DNA of 64,000 bases from Tigriopus japonicus (GCA_010645155.1 CM021321.1:4492358-4556357), one strand, 5' to 3'; positions 21,409 through 36,165 are shown, counted from the first letter of the stretch. Numbers and translations are program-made. Notes: a model not told the origin generated them from the sequence alone.

Positions 21409-21424
21409 TGGTCTTTTTATGTTG
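21409..21424 (-). promoter_or_regulatory. TATA box of secreted-protein gene 4
   Basis: On the minus strand the sequence reads CATAAAAAGACC, about 60 bases upstream of the ATG at 21352. It is weaker than in members 2 and 3. Confidence 0.55.
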
Positions 21425-24400
21425 TTCGGGATTGATATTCTATTATGCCGTTGAGGGCTCGGTTCGCGTGAATTCCCCAACAATTAGAAATTGGCTAGAA
21501 ATTCCTTTGACATGAACGTTTTACAATGAAATACCACGTACAACTAGTCTGAATTCTGGGAAGCCCATGTGTGTGCTTTAGAATACAAATCTCACCGTTA
21601 AACACCGTCTGAAAGAACTTGCTCTCTATCAACATTGACATTATTCAAACACCTCACAGCAGAAGGGCTCCTCCATCTTCGTAAAAGAAGTGTTTTTCTC
21701 TTAACTCGATGAACAAGTAGGGCAGTCTCAAAACAGCTCTACAATGTACCAATAGTAGGTACGTAGTCAAGATTTATCCCGAGCCTTTTTATGCTAAATG
21801 ACAGCTCTTTCCACACATCAATCACATTCCAAGAATTTTATCTCCCCCCACAAAATGAGGAAACGCAGTGGTTTGAAGGGACTCATTGAACACCAAATGC
21901 GACGAAGAGGGTGGGGGAAAAATAATGTGCAATTGGATGAGGGGTGAGATCGTGTTAATCCCCGATGAGGGGGTTAACTACTTTGATCCACTTTCAAGTT
22001 GAAAAAAGGCCGTTAGAAGGCAAACACTTTTCAGCCCTCCCCATTTTCTGACTATTTATGGCGGCCATTAATTTTGCCATCGTTCTCGCAGATTCTTTTT
22101 CCCTTAAGAGCGAAAAGACAAATTCAATCTTTTTCAAACACATTCTATCAGGTCTCCTTTTTGCCGTGCTCTTCTCGCCATTTCGCCATTCAGCAAACCG
22201 AAAGAGAGCGTTCCAGGCACAAACGAACAAAAAAAACGGAATGGGACGTGGAACAGTTCCCATTGGGTCCGCGTGAAGTTTTTTTCCGAACCGTTGGAAC
22301 CCGCTCCATTCGCCGTTTTGCTGACAGAAGCTCACCAAGATGGTCCATGAATTTCGTGGTGGTGGGACGTGGACCACCTTCCGCGTTCCCCTTAGCCCAA
22401 TGGGACGTTTTATTTGCGTTCCAAGAACACTTACCAATGTGTTTCCATTTGAGTATTGGAATGCCTGAAGTGAACAACGGATTCATCTTTTGAAGCACAG
22501 ACAAAGAAACGTCTTTGAACCGTCCCAAAAGTTAAAGGTAACGCCACTTTATTTGTTAGAATGTTTGAAAAAGAAAAGATCTTAGATTTGATCCGTGTCC
22601 AGGTATATAACTTAAATTCAAAAAAATTGGCCTTTCATGTTTTCCCCTAATAGATCTACAGATTAGGTTAGTAGTTGTTCAGTGGATTCGACCCACAGAC
22701 CCAATTTTCAGTGAGAGGATTTTCTCATCCCAATAATCTGCAGTATTTACTCATTTCCGGCCTTTGGTCTCCGCCCATCCATTGGCCTTACTACTCTAGT
22801 ACATAAACACTGTGGTAATGATTGCTTGGGCACGTCCCACAACACCCTCTCCCAATCATATCCACCCTGATTCTCTCTGGACCCAGAATTTTTTAGCAAG
22901 TCCATAGTGGGGAGGAAACGGGTCAAAAGGAAGGAAATGGCTTTGAATGAAATGGACTAGTTCACCCAATTTTAAGGGGAAGATGTCTTTACAACGGTAT
23001 ATCGAAACCAATTCAAATGGTTCAAATATCCAACTTTAAAAACAGAAGTCACCGAGAGGGATTCTTGATATTTGATCTTGTGCTTAGTCCGTGGGATGAA
23101 TTAAATGGGATGGCAGATGGGGAGATCGAGCAAGAGAAATGGAAGGGAGATCTATTATTCCATTATTGCCTGACCAAAACAATCTGATCCTCACAAAAAA
23201 GTGAAGAGGCAAGATGAGATTTCATCTAGAGGAAAGAGAACTGCTTTTTGATAGATTCGACAGCGATTTAGACGAATAAATAGGGCCAATAACATCAAAA
23301 CTAGGTCAAAGTTTTTCCTGCAAGGGAATTTACACCAATTACCTTCAGTGTTGGCTACTTCATTTTGCGACATTTTGTTCCATGATCCATGAATAAGTAA
23401 CGATTGCAGGTCCGATAAACCATTGGACGTAAATTGCAATAGGAAAATCAAGGCTTTCCAGGTACAAAAACTATCAAGCTTGTATTTGATTTCTCTTTAA
23501 TTTGTCGTGGAACAAGACAACATGGTCCTTTAACTCTGCACTGCAACGTGCGCCACAAATAGACCACTAAACTTGTTCGAAGCAATATTCGCATTACTTG
23601 CATTTCTGCACTTACAAAAAAAGGCCAAATCATGACCAAGCCCCTGATCAACCTTGGACCAGTTGACGATCTGGCCATTGAAGGTCTTAGAACATTCATG
23701 GGGATGAGAAACACCGTATGAAAGGAAACTAGGACAGGCTTGATTATTTCCATGTTTGGACAATTCCACTCATAAGGAACCGATGGATCTGCTTCTCGCC
23801 AATCGGCCTACCCTCAAATGGAGATTGCGAAAACGTTGAATAATCTCAAGGACCATCAAGCCATCCATGTGGTCAAGAAGCGTGTCTACAGATGAGCATG
23901 AACCGTACATAAGACATCAAAAGGGCCCAGTTCTTGGCCAATGGTGAAGGTGAGAGCCGACCGACAAACACATCTCGTTCCTCAAGCCGTCGGGAGATAA
24001 TCATAAGACGGTTCTGGGACAAGGTCAAAAGGCTGATGGGATGGAATTTGATGGAGGCTTGAAAAAACAAGCCCAAGGAAGGGCATTTTCTGTGAAGGAT
24101 TGACCTGAATTGTAGGTTTTGAATCCAATCCCGAGTTGGATCGAGGTCGAAGAAATGCCAAGAACTGCGACGAATCGTCGGACATTTATTGCTCACAAAG
24201 CTATCGTTCAATTGCCAACCAAGTGATCTCAAGGACGGGAATTTGGAACCAATCTTTTGCGCGCACTCGCGCATTCTTATTTCGGAATTCCGGTTCCAGA
24301 AACCTGCCCAGCTCATTTTGCCGAGGAGCGGGATTTACGGGACGCCATCACGCAACCGTAAAATAATTCATAAACTTTCACCACAAAAAGCCTTGGCTTA

Positions 24401-26558
24401 GGAAGCAATCGCGAATCTGAGCCAGGTCGTCGCAAACAAACTTTTTTCATCATTGCGAAATAAAGAAACTCGAGGAATCTATGTAGCAAAGTCGGTTTGA
24501 TAGCACTTTGAGGAAATGTACGAGGGGTGTTCCACTTCAATTGTGTTCCAATTGCAATACAGGACATTTTTGATCTACACATTGACCTCTGAGTATCCCA
24601 AGGAAAACTTTTCCCGCTTGACCTCGGGAAAGTTGTTCAATTTCATAAATTAGCTTTTTACAGCTTTAACTATTTAAAATCAAAACTTATTTTTTTCAAG
24701 TAAGTTTTTAAAAAATAGACAGAGTTTCCAAAACAAACCTGGAGAATAATAATCTTCAAGAGATTGAACGTCATTTTGAATTTGTCATTTGCGAATAATA
24801 GCAAATGAAAAATATTGGCAAATCATTTACAATTTTAAAATCTAACATTTTATGCCATAGCACTCCATAGTCCTGTCTAAGTTAACACTCCTCTCGTGCA
24901 CAATCTGATTTGGAGAAAGCGGTCAAAACATGATTGTGGAGCAGAATGGAACTTCGTAGCTTTCTTTTCCCTCACATTTAATGGCAATCATGTTGGAAGG
25001 TCATTTGAATTAACGAACCCCATAGCCTCGCTCAGTTACTTACACGTTTGCGCCCAAGCTCTATTTGTGCGATAAAAATCATTGCGCTGATCAAATCATA
25101 AAAACAATTTCAGTTTCTTCAAGGTCTCATAATAAGCTGCAAGAACAGTCAAGGTCATGCCTCATAGGAAAATTAAGATTGTTGAAGATTATTTCATTTT
25201 TTGTTCTTGGGTGGGACTCTCATATGTGGCAATTTATTGGTCTTGATGTCTCGCACGTGTTCCTTAACCTCTTGATTACTCTCTTGAGAGTCCTTTCAAT
25301 CAAGAGTTATGATCATCATATTTGCACCAAGAAAAAAGATCTAATAATGCATTGGAGACATCGTAGAGTTCTGATTGTGTGAGCCAGAATATGTGATGTT
25401 CCTCTTTCAAAGCGCGATATTAATTAAAATGTAGCTGAAATCTATGAATTCTCCTCAAGTTTGAGAGTCATTTATCGTCAACATTTTCTTATCAAAAAGA
25501 GAAAATGAACGACAACCCTCGATAGTCGAGTCTCAAATTCACCTCGTTGTCACGTGACATTAATTCTGAATTGGCACGCAATGAAAATACCCGAGGGAAA
25601 CACTAACACAAAAAATCGAGGACTAAAGCAATCGAAGTGACATTACTTGCTTTTTTAGGTTTCCTACCGAGTTTTCTTGGCAATGGCATGGAAAATTGAC
25701 GAAAATTGGTCAAGTTGTACACCCATTTATCCTTATTTATCATTTCTTAAAGTTGTACCATGATCAATTCCCAAAAAATAAACGTAATACTCAATGCCTT
25801 TTGTACACGCCATTCTACTGGTTTCAATTTCATTAACATTAAAAAAGGCTCAGAATGCCATTAAAAAAGACAAGTATTCAAAAGCTTATGTTTTAATATG
25901 CCCAATGAAATGGCAGTCAAGGTGTTTCTTCTAGAGTAGCCCTCTAATGCATTTTCTATGGGCGTAAAGAGCCGTTTGCCTGCGTAGGGAACAATTGACA
26001 GTTCTATTTGTCTTTGATGGCAAATTCGTTTCCATGACCGTAATTTGATTCGAATGGCAAGCCAAAGAAAGGCCAAAGGGTTTGAATGTCCAAGCGTTGT
26101 TGGTTCGGAGGATAGGCGGATTCATTTCAATGACTTTTTGAGTAATGATAACGGGAGTTGGACGACAATTTGTTACGTTTTTGCCCCATGGGACTGAGGG
26201 AAAAAAAAGTGATCATTGAACCCAACCTTTTTGGCTGGCATTTTACGGCTCAGCAGGACTGACGAGGATGTGTCATGAGGGATTTGTGCCATATTATGAA
26301 TGGATCAAGACTATCCAGCCATCACTCAATGTCAGGCATCTCATTTATTCTATTTCACGATTTAAAAGAAGAAAGGCGTTAATGTTTCGCGGTTGCAAAC
26401 AGGTTAACAAAAAACTGAAAAAGTCTAGAAATTGGAACCACGCATTTGTAAGATAACTGTAAATTAAAAGAGACAAATTATTGATGTCATATGTTAAAAA
26501 AAATATACAAGAGAGTTGGTTTTCCTTCAAACTTGGGATACGTTACAATGCCATACAA
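21425..26558. other. 5 kb gene-free stretch, moderately GC-rich
   Basis: Several frames of 75-150 codons are open here on both strands (for example around 21994-22528 and 23448-24316). They overlap one another, carry no known motif and lack a coherent splice chain. I could not place any mobile element. It is best read as intergenic DNA, possibly regulatory. Confidence 0.5.
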
Positions 26559-26630
26559 GGGGGGATGGTGTAGCGCAGTTGATAAACGAGCGACCGAGCT
26601 ATGCTCATGGGTTCGATCCCAAGCCTTCCC
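26559..26630 (+). repeat. tRNA-derived SINE head, copy 3
   Basis: GGGGGATGGTGTAGCGCAGT carries the A-box and GGGTTCGATCCC the B-box, as in the copies at 8121 and 9143. The ends GGGG and TTCCC pair like an acceptor stem. Confidence 0.75.
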
Positions 26631-26639
26631 ACAAAATCT

Positions 26640-29600
26640 CCTGACAAGTTGAGGGAAAGAGACATTGGTTTTTGTTTTCTCTCTCTTCCGCTGTCCATTT
26701 TTTCTTACTCAAACAATTAGTCTATTATCATCAATCCTGATGTTTGAGTGGTCCAAACAATAAACAAGTGTCTCGAGGGTAATCGCCTTGAATGACGCAT
26801 ATAGAACCCATAGTAGGCCTGACTGCTTACATTCAATTTAATTTAACTCAGCATGACAAATATCTGTAAATTACCTCACAGTAATTGTGATTATTACAAT
26901 TAAACACGCAATAAAGATTATTATTACAATGATCGCAAAATGATTCAAGGATATGTTGGAAGCACTTTCAAGACTCACTGCTTCTTGCTGAACCTTTATT
27001 TTCATTGTCAAATTTGCCACAGGCGTAGATATGGTAACACCTTATTATCTTATACAATCTAGTGTTGGTAAAAAACCTTACTTTCATAGTGTTTGTTTTC
27101 ATATGCCAAAAACATTCGATCATAGTTAATGGGGCAATCTGAAAAAATTACAAAAGGCTGAAAACACAAAAGTTAAAAAATCTGATTGGATCTGCCCAAA
27201 CAAAAGCTCTTTTCAAGGTTCAATGTGCCGTGAGAACGATATGGAAAAATGAAACCGAATCAAGCAAATATCGCTACTCATCGCATCATGTTTCGAGGAG
27301 GAAACTCAACACGCCAGATTGTGGCATCACAAGTTCCTGTAACACTCCAAACAAATACCTTTTGTTCAACTATCAATAGAAGGATTGCATCACTCTTGGA
27401 TCAAGATTATTTCACGATAAAACAAGGAAATATTCACAAGCCCTTGGCAGGTTTGCTTACAAAAAAAAAACAATTGTTGATTGTGTTGAGAAATCTAAAG
27501 GTTGCAATTGCTGATTAGAGGGAAATAACTAATCAGCACTCATCTTTACCCCCAAAAATTGATCCACCAGAATAGAGTTATCCATTTCGTAATAGCGACT
27601 AGTGAATGCAAGTAAGCGTCAAAGAGATAGGGGAAGGGGCCAAACTGCATTTGGTGTAGCAATCGGGCTGAACAAAAAGGTCAGGGAGCACCAAAGCAAA
27701 TAATCCCAGTTCCACACATCAGAAGGGACGAGGGTCAAATTGGTTACTGGAAGAATAGAGTGCCTCCCTCCACCCCCTTGCACGTATTGATTATTATGCA
27801 CTGATAAGTAGATCAATTTATTTTGTGATGAGCTAGGCAAACTAGCCTTTACTTGATGAGGAAGCTAATAATGCACTCGAGGGACGTTACGCATACGGTT
27901 CCATATCAGTTCCATGACATGGAACATCCTAAGAGAAACCTGGCCAACTTTCCATGTTTCTTAGTTAGTAAATGACAAAGTAATATACTCATTGAACTCA
28001 ATTTTTTGGTCCATGACTAACGTGTAATTGGGGTAATGTGAGTTTAAGGGTCATTAAACTAGCCGGAAATGCCAAATATTTGAATACGGATAATTGACTT
28101 TCCCGGAACTGGGAGAAGGGAAATTGACCTCAATGTACGAATGTACGACATCATTGGAGGCTTAAGAAATTCAATGTCTTATTTTGGATTTCCAATAAAA
28201 GACCAAAGATTGCATGGGCTTACTGATACCATCACATCTGAAAAAGATATATTGATATTTCACTTGAATGTGAGGATCAAGTCCTAGCAAGGGTGGCCTG
28301 CTTCCTCTCGATGTCGAATCTTCCGAGATAAGAAAGACCAAAAAGACGAAGAAGAGCGTGGAATTGAAACATAAACAAGGCTGATTCTCCATTTCCTCTC
28401 GTCCATTCAGCCATTCCATTCGCTCTCTTAGTCCTCTTTGGATCTCGGTTCCTGGTTTGTGTGCATGGGTGGTGTTCCTCAAAATGCCAGTCTTCACGGA
28501 TGGCTGATTCCATACAAAAGGAATTTCAAGCCCTTTCCGACGACGACCCTGGTGGTAAAGCTCCATTTATGTATTCCTGATTATGGCCATCCCATCCTTT
28601 TATCTCCGTCTGATGAGCAAAATGGCGTTTCAAAGGCCGTGAGTGAAAGGCCACAAGGTTAGAGAAAAGGATAAAAGGAGTGTGAGTCTGTCTGGGGGAG
28701 CCAAGAACGAATGGCTTGCCAAAAGTGACAAAGTGAGATCAAGGCATTCAAGGCCTTGCCAATCTTTCAAGGTGAGGCCACCACGTGGTCAGGAGTGCTT
28801 TTAACTCTTTTGTGGATCACACTAAAATGTCGTAGACTAATTCTTAAATGGTCGTTTGGGGATTCCGTATTTCAACTTCAGTGTCACTATTTTAAAGAAT
28901 AAATGATTCCACGGTTTTGATAACGCAGTATGGCCAATATTTTGTTTCAAGGGCTTGTTTACGCAGACGAGACGAAATCCTTAGAACTTTTTTGCCCGAC
29001 AAGTATGAGAATTGGTGGAAGGTCTCTTCATCCCCACAAACTTTTCCAAACATTCTAACGGGATTTTCGACCAACACCATTTTCGCGTCTTCTGAACCTT
29101 TGTCGTTAAGCGCTTTAATTTGCGAAGTTTAATTCGAGGTCAATATGATGACACTCTATTGGTAATGGTCATTTTTACAATTTGACGCTGTTTAATCAAA
29201 CGGTTGGAACTGATGAAGACCTTGTATAGGTGTTTTTAGGCTAGAATTTCAAAAGAAGAGATTACAAATGAGCGATTTTCCAAATGCATTTCATGGATGT
29301 AATATGAATTATTAAATTTATTATTTCTTTCAACTTACAAAGCAAACCAACTCTATCGGAATCCAATTTCATTTTTAGCATTTTTCAACTTTTTTAAGTG
29401 TATTTGCATTTTTGAACATATTTGTCGCTCTTTTGCAAATTTTAGCTTTACTAGTTATTTTATGAACTTTGTGTATTTCAAGCTTCTTTATTTTAACAAT
29501 TGTCTATTTTCTGTATAAATAGTTTATTCTCAAAAAATCTCTACTAACTCTACACAACCTCGACTTGCTACGGGAGCGATTCGGAGCGATTACCATCTCA

Positions 29601-29655
29601 TATTACAGACCTGCTGCCGTTAGCAGTCTAGTCTTGCCAAAAAAAGTCTCTATTT
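26640..29655. other. 3 kb gene-free stretch
   Basis: I see no protein motif and no repeat shared with the window. Open frames near 28171-28566 and 28917-29132 are short, overlap on both strands and are not called. Confidence 0.5.
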
Positions 29656-29895
29656 AAAAGGGTCAGTTTTTCGCAAAATGTTGCATTTAAGACCAATGGC
29701 ATGGTTAATGTATGTTGAGAAGCATTGCAAAGTAGTTTGGGAAGAAAATGGAGAGATTGGAAGCCTTCAACTAAACAAATTATTTGTTTTTAGGTTTAGT
29801 TGCCCCAGGAACCGATCTCCTCTGGCCATCTTGTTATTCAATGTCGGGCGTTCCTGATTCAAAAGTTCGGAAGAGCTTCTTCAATTAATGTAGCA
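29656..29895. repeat. Dispersed ~245 bp repeat, copy 2
   Basis: It is in the same orientation as 18239-18482 and shares TTAAGACCAATGGCATGG and GGCGTTCCTGATTCAAAAGT. The two copies differ at many positions, so both are old. Confidence 0.7.
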
Positions 29896-32800
29896 AAATT
29901 TTAGATAAAAACAACAAAAGATATTTAAAATATGTCAAGAATTGCTATTCCAACTTCAGGTTGCGCAGATGAGAAAGGAATTGTTGCAATGACCAAGCCT
30001 AAATCTTCGTTTTAGTTACCGTTCATGCTCATCAGAAACACATGTCTTCTGAAATTTTTTTTCCACCAAAAATCACTAGTAACTCCTGCCATAAATGGAA
30101 AATTAAGATTTCTCTATTCTCAATCGAGTAAGAACAACGGAGTAATACGTCTATGTTCCAGGTGCCAAGATCAGGGTCAGCAAATACGAACAAAAAGGTC
30201 TCATTTTCGACCAAATACGTCAGCAGTTTTCATGAAAGGTGCTACCATGGATTACTTTCCGCTTGCCATAAACGCAACGCTACTCACGTATACGTGCTGG
30301 CCTCGAGCTCGTTTTTTGATGGGCCTCTTTTTAAAGCTACAGCCAAAATACTTAAAAATGAGCTCAGATTCTTGGATGTAACTCGATCATCCTTGCTTGT
30401 TGGACTCCGATACTTTACAAGTACTACCTTGTAATAAATATAGGCCCATGATGTAACTTTTGGACATATTCAGTGTTTTTTGCCTTTGTAACGATTTTTT
30501 TTATCTTAATCATTAACGACTCTTGCATCAGCAAGTCTGGAACACATATAAACGAAATACAGATCTCTCAACGCTAACCAAGGGGAAAAAGAGGAGCATA
30601 AGATATCAAGGAAACTCTTGGAGAGCGCTGCTTTTTGTCGGGCAAGTAAGTTGAATTGGACCAATTTTACAGACATCGTGGAAAAAGGAAGTTCCAAGCG
30701 GACAATTGTATTTATTTGATTGTCAAAGCCAACCCATGAAATCAGGCTTGCGCCATCTATTGGCCATATAGCAGTTAGGTGTCGACGTAGTCTACTTGCC
30801 AAGCTAGAATCGAACACTCTAGAGGTAGGTTCAGTGGCCTAGAAGTAGTCTCCTCTGAGTTTCGACAGACTTGTTCTCCGATATTCTGCCAATAGAGTAC
30901 TACATGGCTTTTTGCTATTTTTGATACATAATGCATATTAGACTCCATTAGTCTTAAAAAAGTATTTCTGGAAAGTCTCCATCTGAGTCATTCAGTCTTC
31001 GAGTTGGTTTGAAATAGTAAAGTACTTCAATTTCTGAGGTAAAATATATTTTGGTTCACTTGGTTTTGATAGTACGATTTATTGTGAAATGTTATCTCAT
31101 TGAATATTTTTTACAAGGCCTCTGATCATGAGTATACGATAGATATCCGTACCTTTTTGGAGAAGATATGTTTCCTTTAGAAGCACCACCATCGGAAAAA
31201 CTGATGTTTTTGTTCGACGGTGGTGCATCTCAAGGTGAATGGCGTTTTTCTTACGAGGGGTCAAGAAAACTGATGTTGCGAGGCCTGGTATTGAACCTAT
31301 ACAACCTCATTTTCATGTTAGTGTGGTTCACATGTGAATTTCGGTATCCCAAATGACAACTTGTGTATCAAATCGACGCGAACAGCTTATCTTGAATTCT
31401 GATTAAACAACAAATCGCAAATGGTCAAACTCTATTTTTCTTAACATGGCATCTAGATTGATTTTAAAGATTCCTTGAATATTCTCGAGATCGGCTTGAC
31501 TAGACCATCAGAAACCTGAATGATGTAATGGCAGACTTTGCTAGTTTACAGAGGTTCAAACTTCCGACCCTAGAACCCATAAAAAACTTCATGTGAATTG
31601 CATTAACACGGAAAAGAAGTTTTCCTTTTGACTTTACTATTGGACGACATCAGTTGTGCCGTAAAACCTGCCTTAACAGTCCTAATAATTGGGGCAAGGG
31701 CAATCAATACCTGACCTACTTCTATCTCCTTCACTGAATAACCTTTCTCCATTACAATTCTCGTTAAATGTTCTATTGACACTATTGAAGCCCACTTTCC
31801 CTTTCATGAGTATTGTCAGGCACACTTTTCATGGACACAACAGACTAGGCCATACTCAAATTCAAATACCACATGGGCTCCATACATGTCAAAAAACCAA
31901 TACCATGACGGACTATCTTGTTTTCAATCACTTTTCATGTAAATGTAGGAGGCTTGTTGAACAGAATATTGTATGTGGGTGTATTTCGCCAAGTTGCAAC
32001 GAGGTTGCATTTATCAGCGCCATGTTTCTCTTTTGAGAATGTTTACAATTTATCCAGTGTGGCCATTAAGATGATCTTGTCAATGCAGCTTTGCTTGATG
32101 AAGAAATGAATAACTTCATCACTCCACCAGCAAGCTCATTAGTTAAGTTTCTCCCCTAATTATCATACATGACAAGACAAAGACAACGTGACAAACTCGA
32201 AAGCCAAGTTAACAAACATTTGAATAGAGAAAAGGAAACTTTCATCGCCAATTTGGCCAATCACTCACGATCACCCTGAGTCTAAACTCTCGATCACAAT
32301 GAAATATTCAGGAAAACTTTAGACAACCGCGCTGTTGGAGTTACAATTTGGCTCTAATTATAAAACTTTCTGCCTTTCCAAATCTGAGCTTCCATCTGAA
32401 TGAGACGCAGAAAGCTTATTCGAGGTACCAACCAAGCCAATGAACAAAAACGGTGAACGAAGGTGAAAGTTTTCCCCCTCTCAGATGAAACAACCTTGTA
32501 GGATAGTCTGAAGTCCCATGGGCCTTCAGTCACCGTTTCTGAAACTAATGGATCAAAATGTAGCAAAGCATCATCTTTACAAGAGGAAATTCGTCCTCGA
32601 TGAATAATCCAATTATTCAATGTACGAAATAATAGGTACTTTAGATTCGTACCATCGCAGTTCTTAATCAGTTTAGGAAAATGGTACAAACTACAACATC
32701 ATTCTCAGCAACCTTTCTGGTATTGAACTTAACATAAAAATACAAAATACTCATTTGAAAACAAACGAGTCATTGGCAATTATATTCTTAGAAAACTCAT

Positions 32801-35800
32801 TGATAAATTGAAAAGTCTAGTATTCAATTAATCATGAGAAAGTCTCTCCATTAAAAAATAAAAAATGGAAACTAAACAATAGCTTATGTCGTAACAATAA
32901 AGCCACACAATCTTTGATAAAGTAGCTGTGGAGAAGAGAATTAAGAACGTGGTTCCACAAGTTTCAGCTATGTAATACATTTAGCTAACCACCTTTGTCT
33001 TTAGATGAGGAAGAAACTTGCCAATCATGGTTTTTGGAATTGTTCTCAAAAGTAAATGACAAAGAAAAGGGGACCGATTAATTATATATTTTCCCCATAT
33101 TCAATTTCACTAATTACCGGCTCAAAACACGCTTGAAATAAGTTTTACTTTTCTGTTCTGAAAAGTCAGACGACATCTATTTCACTTTGTTCAAGATTCC
33201 GTAACTAACAACTGCATTTACTTTTGGTTTGCGGCATTTTCCATCAGATTTCCCCCTTGATTGTTCGAATGAAAATATGTTCCACTTCCTGTTCAAATGC
33301 GACAAATGTCCACGTCTTTGCCTGAATCCCCCAGATTGTTCAAGAATGGATTAGAAGACCGTCTCTGGTCTCACAAAGACCTTGCTCAGATTAGGTAAAG
33401 TGACATCCAAACGATTTGTGGCCAAGAAAAGGTCACTTTATCAGGGGTGAAGTAGTCAAGTGCCTCTATACAGTAACTTTTGTAGTCGAGCAATAGGTGT
33501 TGATTTAGTAGCCACCAGTTCGTTCCACCAAAGGTGAGGTCCATCGACTGAATGCCGACAAAAGAGATGAGTCTTGAACCCTCAAGCAGCCTTTTGTTAT
33601 CTTTCCTTCCCCTAGAGGGAGCAAACCCGAAATAAACCAAGCAAAGGGGGTGTTAATAAAGGCCGAAAAATCAAAGACAAAAGATTTGGAACAAAACTGG
33701 GTCACGGGATTGGAGTGGAACTCCAAATCTTAAACCTTGCCCTCCTCGTTATATTCAGGAGATCTTTGATTAGCTTTAAGTGCAAATCGTAGTAGTATCA
33801 AAAGTCTGTTCCTTGGCCATCAAGCCTTGCTTTGAGGATGTTATGAGGATGAAATTGGTTATGGAAAGACGGAGACCAATTCACCCTCAGGGCCACTTTC
33901 TCTTTCTTTTGAATGAAGGACGGGACAAAGTTGAAGACCAAATAAAAGGATTCCACCCTGGAAAAGGAACATTCAGAATTTGAACAAAGGCCCAACCCTG
34001 GATCCATCAAGGCCGTCAAATTGCCACAGACAGGTTCTCGGATATTCATGGATCAATTCAGATCGTCTTCCCTCCAGGTTCCATTCCCTTTGAGGGCATA
34101 AAAGACGAGTAGTAGATGACAAAAAGATTCGAAAAGTGTCTGGATCAAAGTAATAGCTCGCTCCTTTTTCAGTGGTGGAATTTTCCGAGAGAAGGAATTG
34201 CTTCAAACGGTTTTCCCATTCCAAATGTAATTTAGAAATTTGTTGACTGTCAAGAATGTTCATTGAGTGAGAATGTTCCACATTGCATGGAATGAGTTCA
34301 ATGAGTCAACTTAGAAAAAGACATGACCTAATTTCAAGTCTGGCACACATTTCAATGACTCACTAGCTTGTTAATGAGATATTGGCTTTTCAAAAAATTC
34401 CTTGGGCAAAGAGAGATAGAGGGGACAAGTCTCCTTTTCAACGCTCATTCAAGTTCCCTATTGTACAACAAAGTACATCATGGTTCCTGAATTCCGGAAC
34501 TAGTCTATTTATTGGGCAAACAAAGCGTTCCCCGAAGTTTTTTTTCCACACCACAACCAGAAAGTTTAGCTTTTGACAATGCAAAGACCTTCAGCCATGG
34601 GAGGAAATGCTCGAGGTTATAACACCTTTGGTGCGTCCTTTTTGAACGATCTAGAGTGTCCGTAAAAGGTGCTAAGTCTAGAAAAGTCAACAAGAAAGCA
34701 GCTGATTTGTTCGGAGGATGTTCTACCAAAATTCTTTGTCCATTGAAAAATGAGAATATCCTGGATTTGATCTTCATATTTTCTTAAAAGACTGATCCTT
34801 CTCCAAATTGATGAAACGTACAAAACTATCGACTGTCGAGGAAAATACCAATTCAAGAGACTTTCTCAGTGATCTCTCTCTTTCTTTCTTCAGATATATG
34901 AGAACAAAGTTTTGCGAACATTAACAACAGACAGGTGTAGGTGAGGGCCTCCTAGGCTTTTTTATCCAAGAAGGAAAGTTCCCACAAAGCTCGCTTTGCA
35001 TAAAGAAGTGGAGGAGGGTACTACAAGCTTCCTTGTTCGAGGTAGTCTCTACATTGGATAGCATGAAGCTTATTTGGCTGGGTAGACTAAGGCCTAGTCA
35101 GTCGACAAGTGGTACTTGCATATCCTCTTCTCTTGGACCAAACCATTTTGATCAAGATCCGCCAACTTTCTCGAACAAGATGGGAACCAAATTCCGTGAG
35201 AACAAAAAAACTTCTTTTCACGATTCAATCCCAGCTATTCTAAAATACCGTCGAACTCCCAAAAAGTGGCCAGAATTTAATTAAGTTCATTTTGTTGGAC
35301 TGACCTCCACGGCCGGAAAAGAGCTGGACCAAAATCCCAAAAGATTGAATGGAAAAAAAAAATTGAGACAAGAACACTGTTGTTATAATAAATAAGATTA
35401 TGATTCTTGATTCGACTTTCGTCTCAAAGCGGATGAAACGAAATGTCATCATGAGGGAGTGGCAAAAACTACAAATAAATATAACCTTTAAGTTACCAAA
35501 ACACGCAGAAAAAATATACCTAAAAGTGCAACAAAGTGCAGAAAAAGGTTGAAAGTGCAAAAAAATGTCAAAGTAGTAAAAAACTTGCCATTGGACTTCA
35601 AAAGTCACTCATAGAGTACCATCACACTAACATCTTGCTAACTTGATGTTTTCAAGTTTATAAGGGCCCTCTTTTAGACATAAGAATCTTAGTAGGTAAT
35701 CAAACCTAACCCTAAAATCTGCATTATTCGTCAGATTCCACTATTAAAATATTGAGTTTCTCAAGGTTTGATTAAAGACTCTTAATTGTGGCTAGCGTCT

Positions 35801-36055
35801 CTAGGCTTGATGTGCGTGTTTGTTGCATGCAAAAAAAGAGGTAAGCCAATGAATGACTAGGCTGTGTTGACCATATTAGCAAAAGTATCTTTTTAACAAA
35901 TGGTCAATCAGGGGATGGAATAATCCTTTTAAGCCCAAGAACGAGATTACGCTATGAGGTCCGTGTCTGAAATACACATATTTCATGAAGATGCTAAGAA
36001 TGTTTGATTGCAAATGAAAACTCTTAGTAAGTTCAAAATCTGATCTTGAAACTAA
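29896..36055. other. 6 kb gene-free stretch
   Basis: No gene is supportable. A small imperfect palindrome (GCACCACCATCG to CGACGGTGGTGC) lies at 31183-31225. Short frames on both strands, including 30025-30381 and 32354-32689, have no motif, splice chain or codon pattern that would support them. Confidence 0.5.
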
Positions 36056-36057
36056 AA

Positions 36058-36165
36058 ATTCTTCCAAAAGTAGAGGGGTGAGGCATGGCGTAAATTCTTC
36101 CAAAAGTAGAGGGGTGAGGCATGGCGTAAATTCTTCCAAAAGTAGAGGGGTGAGGCATGGCGTAG
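36058..36165 (+). repeat. 36 bp unit repeated three times
   Basis: Three near-exact head-to-tail copies contain CTTCCAAAAGTAGAGGGGTG and AGGCATGGCG, with landmark starts at 36061, 36097 and 36133. The last copy runs straight into a tRNA-like segment, so the unit seems to be the duplicated 5' part of that segment. Confidence 0.9.

Noticed and set aside
21994..22528. Several overlapping 110-150 codon frames on both strands
   Set aside because: They overlap each other, have no family motif, no signal or membrane pattern and no splice context; locally higher GC lengthens chance frames.
23530..23769. 79-codon minus-strand frame with a perfect GTAAGT inside
   Set aside because: It reads somewhat like protein, but the start is not ATG, no acceptor is convincing and no partner exon was found.
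23873..24316. 147-codon minus-strand frame
   Set aside because: No recognisable motif; other frames on both strands are open over the same bases.
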